The notes beneath the pieces were generated by a model. That model was not told the DNA's origin and made no database searches. It saw only the letters and a program-made list of their open reading frames with translations. Positions 7,822-15,409 of a stretch of DNA of 64,000 nt are shown here, one piece after another (the first letter of the stretch is position 1; each line of letters starts with the position of its first letter). Made by a program: the position numbers and the translations under genes. Location: contig AZWL01000001.1 in NCBI GenBank assembly GCA_000514715.1, positions 186 through 64,185 on the forward strand, given 5' to 3'. This stretch comes from Streptomyces sp. CNH099. GTDB lineage: Bacteria > Actinomycetota > Actinomycetes > Streptomycetales > Streptomycetaceae.

Positions 7822-9201
7822 ATGCCGCAGCCGCCCGAGCCCGCCGCGGACCACCGGGCCGCCGGGCCCGCCGACCTGGTGGTCGAGGGCTGCACCGCGC
7901 TCGTCCACGACGCCGCCGGCGAGGTCGCGTTCGCCGAGGACGCCGGGATCGTGGTCCGGGCCGGCGCGATCGCCGCGGTGACGTCCGCCGCCGAGGCGGC
8001 GCGGGTGCCGGCGGCCGAGCGCATCGACGCCCGCGGCCAGGTCGCCATGCCGGGGCTGGTCAACTGCCACACACACGCGCCGATGGTCTTCCTGCGCGGC
8101 TTCGCGGAGGACGTGCCGGTCGAGGAGTGGTTCAACGACTGGATCTGGCCGGTGGAGAGCAACCTGACCGACCGCGACGTCGAACTGGGCGCACTGCTGG
8201 CGTGTGCCGAGATGATCCGCGGCGGGGTGACCACGTTCGCCGACCACTACTTCGCCATGGACCGGGTGGCCGACGCCGTCGCGGCCACCGGGCTGCGCGC
8301 CGTGCTCGGCCTGGCGTACTTCTCCTCGCAGGGCCCGGCGGGCCGCGACGCGTCGCTGGAGTTCGCGCTGCGCCGCGCCGGCGGTGCGGACGGGCGGATC
8401 ACGACGTGCCTGGCGCCGCACGCCCCGTACACCGTCACGGACGCCGACCTGCGGGCCACCGCCCGGCTCGCGCGGGAGCACGGGCTGCTCGTCCATCTGC
8501 ACGCCGCGGAGAACCGGGAGCAGACCGAGACCAGCCTCGCCCGGCACGGCCGCACGCCCGTCGAGGTGCTCCAGCGCTGCGGACTGCTCGACACCGAGGT
8601 GCTGATCGCGCACGGCACCGGGCTGACGGACGACGACGTCGCGCTGCTGGGCCGGGCGCCGGCCGCCGGGGTGGCGACCGCGCCGCGCGGCTACCTGAAG
8701 TTCGGCTGGGACCCCACGCCGGTGCGCGCGCTGCACGCGGCCGGCGTTCCGGTGGGCCTGGCCACGGACGGGGCCGCGTCCAACAACACGCTCGACGTGT
8801 GGGAGAGCATGGCCCTCACCGCGCTGGTGCAGAAGTCGGCGGAGCGGGACGCCTCCTGGGCCACCGCCCGCCAGGTGCTGCACCACGCGACGACCCAGAG
8901 CGCGCGGGTCGTCGGCCTCGGCGACCGGGTCGGCTCGCTGGCGCCCGGCCGCCGGGCGGATCTGATCCTGGTGGATCTGACGGGGCCGCACACGCAGCCC
9001 GTGCACGACCTCGCCGCCACCCTGGTGCACAGCGCCCGCGCCGGCGACGTGCGCACGACCGTCGTGGACGGCCGGGTCCTCATGCGCGACCGGCGGCTGC
9101 TGACGGTCGACGTGGCGGAGGTCGCGGCCGAACTCGCCCCGCGCCTGGCGGCGCTGACCGAACGCGGCCACGGCCGCCGGATCCAGCGCTACGACACCTG
9201 A
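7822..9201 (+). CDS. Amidohydrolase, MtaD/S-adenosylhomocysteine deaminase type
   Basis: A 459-residue metal-dependent hydrolase of the TRZ/ATZ (MtaD) group, which deaminates 5'-methylthioadenosine, S-adenosylhomocysteine or related purine nucleosides. Metal ligands are visible: His83 and His85 (NCHTHAP), the histidines of HLHAAEN and IAHGTGL, and the Asp of GLATDGAASNN. The flanking beta-sandwich parts (ADLVVEGCTALVHD at the start and LAPGRRADLILVDL near the end) are typical. The ATG follows GAGGAG by 8 bases. Neighbours (mannanase, DeoR) do not point to a pathway, so the substrate stays open between MTA/SAH and other deaminations. Confidence 0.85.
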   Translation: MPQPPEPAADHRAAGPADLVVEGCTALVHDAAGEVAFAEDAGIVVRAGAIAAVTSAAEAARVPAAERIDARGQVAMPGLVNCHTHAPMVFLRGFAEDVPVEEWFNDWIWPVESNLTDRDVELGALLACAEMIRGGVTTFADHYFAMDRVADAVAATGLRAVLGLAYFSSQGPAGRDASLEFALRRAGGADGRITTCLAPHAPYTVTDADLRATARLAREHGLLVHLHAAENREQTETSLARHGRTPVEVLQRCGLLDTEVLIAHGTGLTDDDVALLGRAPAAGVATAPRGYLKFGWDPTPVRALHAAGVPVGLATDGAASNNTLDVWESMALTALVQKSAERDASWATARQVLHHATTQSARVVGLGDRVGSLAPGRRADLILVDLTGPHTQPVHDLAATLVHSARAGDVRTTVVDGRVLMRDRRLLTVDVAEVAAELAPRLAALTERGHGRRIQRYDT

Positions 9202-9336
9202 GCGCGCGGCCCGCGGGCTCCCGCGGCGCCGGGGTTCGGCCCGGCCCGGCGCGCGTCGCGGACCGGGCGGAGCCCGCCGTGTCCGGTTCCGGCGCGGACG
9301 CCGCGGACACGGCCCGAATGCCACGCCCGCCGCCCA

Positions 9337-9528
9337 AACGGGCACCGAACGGGCACGCGTCCGGGCGGAGACGGGCACGCGCGGCGCGCGGCCGGATCGG
9401 GCAACGGCCGCCTCCCAGCGCCGATACGGCGGGTGAACGGGCATGTTCGGTCATGACGCGCTCTGCATCAGGGCTGGCCGGTGGTCTGGGCCGCCGGTAG
9501 AAATGCCTTCGACAAGCCCGAACGGGCA
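9337..9528. repeat. Direct repeats of AACGGGCA upstream of the DeoR gene; otherwise empty intergenic region 9202-9582
   Basis: AACGGGCA occurs at 9337-9344, 9348-9355, 9436-9443 and 9521-9528. Near copies are GACGGGCA (9370-9377) and CGGGCA (9398-9403). The first two are 11 bp apart and the next lies 22 bp on, so they fall on one helix face. DeoR-family regulators often bind such repeats, so these may be autoregulatory operators. I see no gene in the surrounding 380 bases. Confidence 0.6.
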
Positions 9529-9582
9529 GGGCCTCGCCCTCCGACAGCACCCCACAGCCAGACGGGAAGGCAGGTGGCCGTC

Positions 9583-10344
9583 GTGGACGGAGAAGAACGC
9601 AGGCGGGTCATCCTGGAGACCGCCCGGCGCGCCGGCAAGGTGGACGTCGCCAAGCTGGCCGCCGACCTGGGCGTGTCGCGCGAGACCGTGCGGCGCGACC
9701 TGACGCTCCTGGAGGACCACGGGCTGGTCCGGCGCACGCACGGCGGGGCCTACCCGGTGGAGAGCGCGGGCTTCGAGACCACGCTCGCGTACCGCACGAC
9801 CATGCACGTGCCGGAGAAGTCCCGCATCGCCGCCGCGGCGGCGGAGCTTCTCGGCGACGCGGAGACGGTCTTCATCGACGAGGGCTTCAACCCCCAGCTC
9901 ATCGCCGAGGCGCTGCCGCGTCCGCGGCCGCTGACCGTCGTCACGGCCTCGCTCGCCACCGCGAGCACCCTGGCCGGGGACGACCGGGTCACGGTGTTAC
10001 TGCTCGGCGGCCGGGTGCGCGGCAGCACGCTGGCCACCGTGGACCACTGGACGACGCGGATGCTCGCCGGCTTCGTCATCGACCTGGCCTACGTCGGCGC
10101 GAACGGCATCTCCCGCGCGTACGGGCTGACCACGCCGGACCCGGCGGTCAGCGAGGTGAAGGCGCAGGCGATGCGCGTCGCGCGGCGGAAGGTCTTCGCC
10201 GGGATCCACACCAAGTTCGGGGCGGTGAGCTTCTGCCGCTTCGCGGAGGTCTCGGAGTTCGACGTGATCGTCACCGACACCGGGCTGCCGGCCGCCGAAG
10301 CCCATCGCTACTCGCTGCTGGGCCCGCAGGTCATCCGGACCTGA
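9583..10344 (+). CDS. DeoR-family regulator of the downstream polyol operon, with TTA codon
   Basis: A 253-residue DeoR/GlpR-type repressor. The N-terminal helix-turn-helix (KVDVAKLAADLGVSRETVRR, then DLTLLEDHGLVRRTHGGA) is canonical, and the C-terminal DeoRC sugar-phosphate sensor carries GANGIS and a KVFAGIHTKFG-like stretch. GTG at 9583 is preferred because it gives the usual N-terminus (DGEERRRVILETAR) and reasonable spacing from GGGAAGG; GTG at 9574 is an alternative. Codon 139 is TTA (9997-9999), linking the operon to bldA. It is followed after 140 bases by an uptake and dehydrogenase operon in the same direction, so it probably senses a phosphorylated polyol or sugar. Confidence 0.9.
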   Translation: MDGEERRRVILETARRAGKVDVAKLAADLGVSRETVRRDLTLLEDHGLVRRTHGGAYPVESAGFETTLAYRTTMHVPEKSRIAAAAAELLGDAETVFIDEGFNPQLIAEALPRPRPLTVVTASLATASTLAGDDRVTVLLLGGRVRGSTLATVDHWTTRMLAGFVIDLAYVGANGISRAYGLTTPDPAVSEVKAQAMRVARRKVFAGIHTKFGAVSFCRFAEVSEFDVIVTDTGLPAAEAHRYSLLGPQVIRT

Positions 10345-10484
10345 CGCGCCCGGCCCGTCCCTCCCTCAGCCCGTCACCCCACACCCCATCCCGCGCAGGT
10401 CACGCCGCCCCGGACGAGAAGCAGCCCGGGGGGCCCGGCTCCGTACGCCCTGATCCCGACCCCCGACCTCCTTGGGAGCATGCG

Positions 10485-11852
10485 ATGCTCACTCCGTCCC
10501 GCAGCAAGCGCACCATCCGCACGCTCGTGCCCGTGGCCACCGCCGCGGCCCTGCTCGCCGCCTGCAGCGGCGCGGGAGGCGGCGGCGGCTCCGGGGACGA
10601 CGACTCCGTCAACGTCGTCATGGTCAACAACCCGCAGATGGTGGAGTTGCAGAAGCTGACGGCCGAGCACTTCACGAAGAAGACCGGCATCGAGGTGAAC
10701 TTCACCGTGCTGCCGGAGAACGAGGTCCGCGACAAGATCAGCCAGGACTTCGCCAACCAGGCGGGCCAGTACGACGTGGCCACCATCAGCAACTTCGAGG
10801 TCCCCTTCTACGCCGAGAACGACTGGCTGCTGCCGCTCGACGAGTACGCCGCGGACGACGCGGCGTTCGACCAGGAGGACGTCCTCGCGCCGATGCGCGA
10901 GTCGCTGACCGCCGAGGACGGCAAGCTGTACGCCGAGCCGTTCTACGGCGAGTCGTCGTTCCTCATGTACCGCAAGGACGTCTTCGCCGAGCACGGCCTG
11001 GAGATGCCCGACAAGCCCACCTGGCAGCAGGTCGCCGACCTCGCCGCCGAGGTCGACGGCGCCGAGCGCGGCATGAAGGGCATCTGCCTGCGCGGCCTGC
11101 CCGGCTGGGGCGAGGTCATCGCGCCGCTGACGACCGTGGTCAACACCATGGGCGGCACCTGGTTCGACGAGAACTGGGAGGCGCAGCTGACGTCGCCGGA
11201 GTTCACCAGGGCGGTGGAGTTCTACGTCGACCTGGTGCGTGAGCACGGGGAGTCCGGCGCGGCCCAGTCGGGGTACGCCGAGTGCCTGAACAACCTCACC
11301 CAGGGCAAGACGGCCATGTGGTACGACGCCACCGCCGCCACCGGCTCGCTGGAGGCGGAGGACTCCCCCGTCCGCGGCAAGATCGGCTACGCGCCGGCGC
11401 CGGTGGACAAGACCGAGAGCTCCGGGTGGCTGTACACCTGGGCCTGGGGCGTGCAGAAGGCCTCGGAACGGCCCGAGAACGCCTGGGAGTTCATCTCGTG
11501 GGCGTCGAGCAAGGAGTACGAGGAACTGGTCGGCAAGGAGCTGGGCTGGGCCAACGCCCCCGCCGGCAAGCGCGCGTCGACGTACTCCAACCCGGACTAC
11601 CTCAAGGCCGCCGACGCCTTCGCCGACATCACCCGTGCGGCGATCGAGGGCGCCGACCCGCGCAACCCGGGTACCCAGCCGCGGCCCGCTCCCGGCATCC
11701 AGTTCGTCGGCATCCCCGAGTTCTCCGACCTGGGCACCAAGGTCTCCCAGGAGATCAGCTCGGCCATCGCGGGCAAGCAGTCCGTCGAGGACGCGCTGGA
11801 GAGTTCCCAGGAACTGGCCGAGGAGGTCGGCGAGGAGTACCGGGACCGATGA
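10485..11852 (+). CDS. Polyol/sugar ABC transporter substrate-binding lipoprotein
   Basis: A 455-residue extracellular solute-binding protein (family 1). The lipoprotein signal ends in LLAAC with the lipidated Cys27, followed by a Gly/Ser-rich tether. The mature part resembles sorbitol/mannitol-binding SmoE proteins, including WAWGVQKASERPENAWEFI and the C-terminal block GIQFVGIPEFSDLGTKVSQE. A GGGAG ribosome site precedes the ATG. It heads a tightly packed operon with two permeases and a dehydrogenase, each overlapping the next by 4 bases. The ligand is most likely a hexitol, by family and because the last gene is a polyol-type dehydrogenase. Confidence 0.9.
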   Translation: MLTPSRSKRTIRTLVPVATAAALLAACSGAGGGGGSGDDDSVNVVMVNNPQMVELQKLTAEHFTKKTGIEVNFTVLPENEVRDKISQDFANQAGQYDVATISNFEVPFYAENDWLLPLDEYAADDAAFDQEDVLAPMRESLTAEDGKLYAEPFYGESSFLMYRKDVFAEHGLEMPDKPTWQQVADLAAEVDGAERGMKGICLRGLPGWGEVIAPLTTVVNTMGGTWFDENWEAQLTSPEFTRAVEFYVDLVREHGESGAAQSGYAECLNNLTQGKTAMWYDATAATGSLEAEDSPVRGKIGYAPAPVDKTESSGWLYTWAWGVQKASERPENAWEFISWASSKEYEELVGKELGWANAPAGKRASTYSNPDYLKAADAFADITRAAIEGADPRNPGTQPRPAPGIQFVGIPEFSDLGTKVSQEISSAIAGKQSVEDALESSQELAEEVGEEYRDR

Positions 11853-12820
11853 GCGCCCCCGCCGCCGTACGCGCGCCCCGCCCCGCCCCGCACACGGGCC
11901 GGCCGGCCCCCCGCCGGCCGGGCCGCGGGGCCCGGGCCTGGGCCACCCGTGCGCCGCTGCTGCCGGCCCTGGTCTTCCTGATCGCGGTCACCCAGCTGCC
12001 GTTCGCGGCGACGCTGGTGATCTCCCTCTTCGACTGGAACTCCCTGCGCCCGGACGACCGCAGCTTCACCGGGCTCGACAACTACGGCGAGGTGGCGAGC
12101 GACGCGAGCCTGCGCGAGTCGGTCGTCACCACCGCGGTGCTGACCGCCGCCGTCGTCCTCGTCAGCGTCGTGCTCGGGCTGCTGATCGCGCTGCTGCTGG
12201 ACCGGTCGTTCCCCGGCCGGGGTGTGGTGCGCACGCTGCTCATCGCGCCGTTCCTGCTGGTGCCGGTGGCGGCCGCGCTGCTGTGGAAGCACGCGCTCTA
12301 CAACCCCGAGTACGGCCTGTTCAACGGCGCCCTCACCTGGGTCGCGGAGCTGTTCGGCGACGACACGCCACCGCAGCCGGACTGGGTGTCGGACATGCCG
12401 CTGATAGCCGTCGAGGCCGCGCTGATCTGGCAGTGGACGCCGTTCATGATGCTGATCCTGCTGGCCGGGCTGCAGAGCCGGCCGACGGAGTTGGTCGAGG
12501 CCGCCCGGCTGGACGGCGCCTCGGGCTTCCAGATCTTCCGCTACCTCACGCTGCCGCACCTGCGCCGCTACCTGGAGCTGGGCGTGCTGCTCGGCTCGGT
12601 CTACATCGTCCAGAACTTCGACGCGGTGTTCACCATCACCTCGGGCGGGCTCGGCACCGCCAACCTGCCGTACTCCATCTACCAGACCTTCTACCAGGCG
12701 CACGAGTACGGGCTGGCGTCGGCCGCCGGCGTGCTCGTCGTCATCGGGTCCATCGTCATCGCGATCTTCGCCCTGCGCGTCGTGTCGTCCCTGTTCCGGG
12801 AGGAGGTGTCCCGCGCATGA
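11849..12820 (+). CDS. Polyol/sugar ABC transporter permease (MalF type)
   Basis: A 323-residue inner-membrane permease with six predicted helices after a 30-residue basic N-terminal tail. The cytoplasmic EAA loop that docks on the ATPase reads EAARLDGASGFQIFRYLTLP. The start overlaps the binding-protein stop (ATGA). It forms the translocation channel with the next permease. The TFYQAHEYGLASAAGVLVV ending is characteristic of sorbitol/mannitol-type systems. Confidence 0.92.
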   Translation: MSAPAAVRAPRPAPHTGRPAPRRPGRGARAWATRAPLLPALVFLIAVTQLPFAATLVISLFDWNSLRPDDRSFTGLDNYGEVASDASLRESVVTTAVLTAAVVLVSVVLGLLIALLLDRSFPGRGVVRTLLIAPFLLVPVAAALLWKHALYNPEYGLFNGALTWVAELFGDDTPPQPDWVSDMPLIAVEAALIWQWTPFMMLILLAGLQSRPTELVEAARLDGASGFQIFRYLTLPHLRRYLELGVLLGSVYIVQNFDAVFTITSGGLGTANLPYSIYQTFYQAHEYGLASAAGVLVVIGSIVIAIFALRVVSSLFREEVSRA

Positions 12821-13716
12821 CCACGACCGCACCGGCCGCGCCCCCGCGGCCCGCCCGCGCCGCCCGCGCCGCGCTGCCGCCCGCGCTGCGCCGGGCCCGG
12901 CGCCGCAGCGCCGGACTCGGGCTGCTCGCCTGGCTCGTCGGCATCGTGTTCTTCCTGCCCGTGGCGTGGATGGTGCTGACGTCGCTGCACGCGGAGACGG
13001 ACGCCGCCGCCAACCCGCCAGCGGTCGCCGCGTCGCTCACGCTCGACGGCTACCGCACGTTCTTCGGCTCCGACGGCGGCCCCAGCCCGTGGCCCGCGCT
13101 GCTCAACTCGCTGATGGCGAGCCTGTTCTCGACCCTGCTGGTGCTCGCGCTGGCGCTTCCGGCCGCGTACGCGCTGTCCATCCGGCGCGTCAAGCGGTGG
13201 ACCGACGTGCTGTTCTTCTTCCTGTCCACCAAGATGCTGCCGGTCGTCGCCGGGCTCCTGCCGGTCTACCTGTTCGCCAGGAACACCGGGCTGCTCGACA
13301 ACATCTGGCTGCTCGTCCTGCTGTACACGTCGATGAACCTGCCGATCGCGGTGTGGATGCTGCAGTCGTTCCTCGCCGACATCCCCGTCTCGATCGTCGA
13401 GGCCGCCCAGATCGACGGCGCCCGGCTCACCACCGTGCTGGCCCGGGTGATCGCCCCGATCGCCGGGCCCGGCATCGCCGCCACCTCGCTGATCTGCTTC
13501 ATCTTCAGCTGGAACGAGATGCTGTTCGCCCGGGTGCTCACGGGGGTGACGGCGGAGACCGCCCCCGTCTTCCTCACCCGCTTCATCACCAGTCAGGGGC
13601 TCTTCCTCGCCCAGGTCTGCGCCGCCTCCGTCGTCATCTCCCTCCCGGTGCTGGCCGCCGGGTTCGCCGCCCAGGACAAGCTGGTCCAGGGCCTGTCCCT
13701 AGGAGCCGTCAAATGA
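12817..13716 (+). CDS. Polyol/sugar ABC transporter permease (MalG type)
   Basis: A 299-residue partner permease with about six helices. Its EAA loop is EAAQIDGARLTTVLARVIAP. The ATG overlaps the preceding stop and has a strong AGGAGG ribosome site. An Ala/Pro/Arg-rich cytoplasmic leader of about 30 residues precedes the first helix (LAWLVGIVFFLPVAWMVL). It completes the membrane part of the importer. No ATPase gene is in the operon, so a shared MsiK-type ATPase from elsewhere must energise it. Confidence 0.92.
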   Translation: MTTTAPAAPPRPARAARAALPPALRRARRRSAGLGLLAWLVGIVFFLPVAWMVLTSLHAETDAAANPPAVAASLTLDGYRTFFGSDGGPSPWPALLNSLMASLFSTLLVLALALPAAYALSIRRVKRWTDVLFFFLSTKMLPVVAGLLPVYLFARNTGLLDNIWLLVLLYTSMNLPIAVWMLQSFLADIPVSIVEAAQIDGARLTTVLARVIAPIAGPGIAATSLICFIFSWNEMLFARVLTGVTAETAPVFLTRFITSQGLFLAQVCAASVVISLPVLAAGFAAQDKLVQGLSLGAVK

Positions 13717-14702
13717 GGGCCGCCGTCATCGAAGCTCCCGGCAAGGTCACCGTCACCGACGTCCCCGACCCCGCACCCGGCCCCCGGGAGGTCGTGGTGG
13801 ACGTCGCGGCGTGCGGGCTGTGCGGAACCGATCTGCACATCCTGCAGGGCGAGTTCGCGCCCACGCTGCCGGTGGTGCCGGGCCACGAGTTCGCGGGCGA
13901 GGTCGTCGGCACCGGCCGCGACGTCACCGAGGTCGCGGTCGGCGACCGGGTCGCCGTCGACCCATCGCTGTACTGCCACGAGTGCCGGCACTGCCGTACG
14001 GGCCACGGCAACCTGTGCGACCGGTGGGGCGCGATCGGCGTCACCGTCGCCGGCGGGGCGGCGGAGTACGCGGTGGCGCCGGTCGCGAACTGCGTGCGGC
14101 TGCCCGAGCACGTACGCACCCAGGACGCGGCGCTGATCGAGCCGCTGTCGTGCGCGGTGCGCGGCTACGACGTGCTGCACAGCAGGCTCGCCGCGCACGT
14201 GCTGATCTACGGCACGGGCACGATGGGGCTGATGATGCTGGAGCTGGCCAAGCGGACCGGCGCCGCGGCGGTGGACGTGGTCGACGTCAACCCCGAACGG
14301 CTGGCCACCGCGCAGAAGGTGGGCTGCAGCCGCGCGGCGGCGTCGCCGGAGGAGTTCGGGCAGCCGCAGGGCTGGGACGTCGTCATCGACGCCACCGGCA
14401 ACGCGGCGGCGATCCAGGACGGCCTGGGCCGGGTCGCGAAGGCCGGCACCTTCCTGCAGTTCGGCGTCGCGGACTACGCGACGACGGCCACGATCGAGCC
14501 GTACCGCATCTACAACCAGGAGATCACCATCACCGGCTCGATGGCCGTGCTGCACAGCTACGAGCGGGCCGCGGAGCTGTTCGCCGCCGACGTGCTCGAC
14601 CCCGAGCTGCTCATCAGCGACCGGCTGCCGCTGGCGCAGTACCCGCGCGCGCTGGAGCAGTTCGCGGCGGGCAAGGGCCGGAAGATCGTGGTGGTGCCGT
14701 GA
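13713..14702 (+). CDS. Zinc-dependent polyol (sorbitol/mannitol-type) dehydrogenase
   Basis: A 329-residue medium-chain dehydrogenase. Catalytic zinc residues appear in CGLCGTDLH and GHEFAGEVVG; the structural zinc cysteines are in CHECRHCRTGHGNLC. The Rossmann motif is YGTGTMGLMMLELAKRTG followed by DVVDVNPERL, whose Asp favours NAD(H). It oxidises a polyol to a ketose once imported. The ATG overlaps the permease stop by four bases, so all four structural genes are one translational unit. Confidence 0.92.
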   Translation: MRAAVIEAPGKVTVTDVPDPAPGPREVVVDVAACGLCGTDLHILQGEFAPTLPVVPGHEFAGEVVGTGRDVTEVAVGDRVAVDPSLYCHECRHCRTGHGNLCDRWGAIGVTVAGGAAEYAVAPVANCVRLPEHVRTQDAALIEPLSCAVRGYDVLHSRLAAHVLIYGTGTMGLMMLELAKRTGAAAVDVVDVNPERLATAQKVGCSRAAASPEEFGQPQGWDVVIDATGNAAAIQDGLGRVAKAGTFLQFGVADYATTATIEPYRIYNQEITITGSMAVLHSYERAAELFAADVLDPELLISDRLPLAQYPRALEQFAAGKGRKIVVVP

Positions 14703-14718
14703 CGCCCGGGGTGCGCGG

Positions 14719-14740
14719 GCGCCGGTGACGTCCCCGGCGC
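14719..14740 (+). terminator. Hairpin after the polyol operon
   Basis: GCGCCGG and CCGGCGC (14719-14725 and 14734-14740) form a 7-bp stem 17 bases after the dehydrogenase stop. It is short, so termination efficiency is uncertain. Confidence 0.45.
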
Positions 14741-15036
14741 GAGTGGCGCGGCCGGGGCCCCGGAGCGCGCGCAGCGCTCCCGGCCCACCACGCCTCCGCC
14801 GGCCGGCCGGACCGCGGACCCGACGGCGCCGGAGCCCGATCCGGGCCGCAGCTCCGCGGAGCCGGAGAGCCCGTCGTCGACCGCCTCGCCGCGGGCGACG
14901 GTGTCGGCGCCGAGCGGCACGCCCTCCGGTTCCGGTCCTCCTCCCCCTCCGACTCGCACCCACCCCGACGCCCACCGGCAGCGTGAGCGAGGAGGGCGAG
15001 GTGGAGCGCACGCTCCCGGAGGGGACGGGCCGCTAA
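14741..15036 (+). pseudogene. Decayed 3' remnant of a Pro/Ser/Thr-rich protein gene
   Basis: Read in the frame of position 14811, about 70 codons (through RSRPTTPPPAGRTADPTAPE and later PSSTASPRATVSAPSG) have strong third-position G/C bias and the look of an extracytoplasmic linker. Around 14935-14965 the bias moves to another frame, which continues PTPTPTGSVSEEGEVERTLP and stops at TAA (15034-15036). There is no start codon or ribosome site for either part. This looks like the tail of a lost gene with one frameshift. The parent family cannot be named. A hairpin (CGCCCGAACGGGCG, 15050-15063) follows and could be its old terminator. Confidence 0.55.
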
Positions 15037-15149
15037 GCCCGTACGACTCGCCCGAACGGGCGACACCGGCGGCCGTACGGGCCGTGCGGCCCCCCGCGGT
15101 CGCGCCGCGTGCGGATGCGCGACGGTCCCGCGGGGGCGAGATTGGGGGC

Positions 15150-15409
15150 ATGGCCAGTGCCCCCCTCGACGGCCGGCTCGACGCGCTGCTGCTCGGCGTG
15201 CTCTTCTCCCAGGCACGCTCGGCGCTGCTGGTCTTCGACGCCGACCTGCGGCTGCTGCGCGCCAACGCCTCCGCGCGCCGGCTCCCGGGCGTGCCGGAGG
15301 AGGCGGAGGGCATGCCCGCCGGGGACGGCGGGACCGTCGGGGAGAAGAGTGCGGAGGCGCGGAGCACCCGGCACCGGCCGCGCCCGCCGGGGCCCCGGCC
15401 GCCCGGGAC
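15150..15409 (+). pseudogene. N-terminal PAS-like fragment, out of frame with the downstream phosphatase
   Basis: ATG at 15150 opens MASAPLDGRLDALLLGVLFS, then ALLVFDADLRLLRANASARR, the start of a PAS-like sensor domain. This frame has good codon bias only to about 15310-15330. From there the bias continues in the frame of the gene that starts at 15410 (PAPAAPAGAPAARDVGAVAD). The two halves therefore look like one gene split by an indel in the region 15310-15365. It could be a true mutation or a sequence error. Confidence 0.65.
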
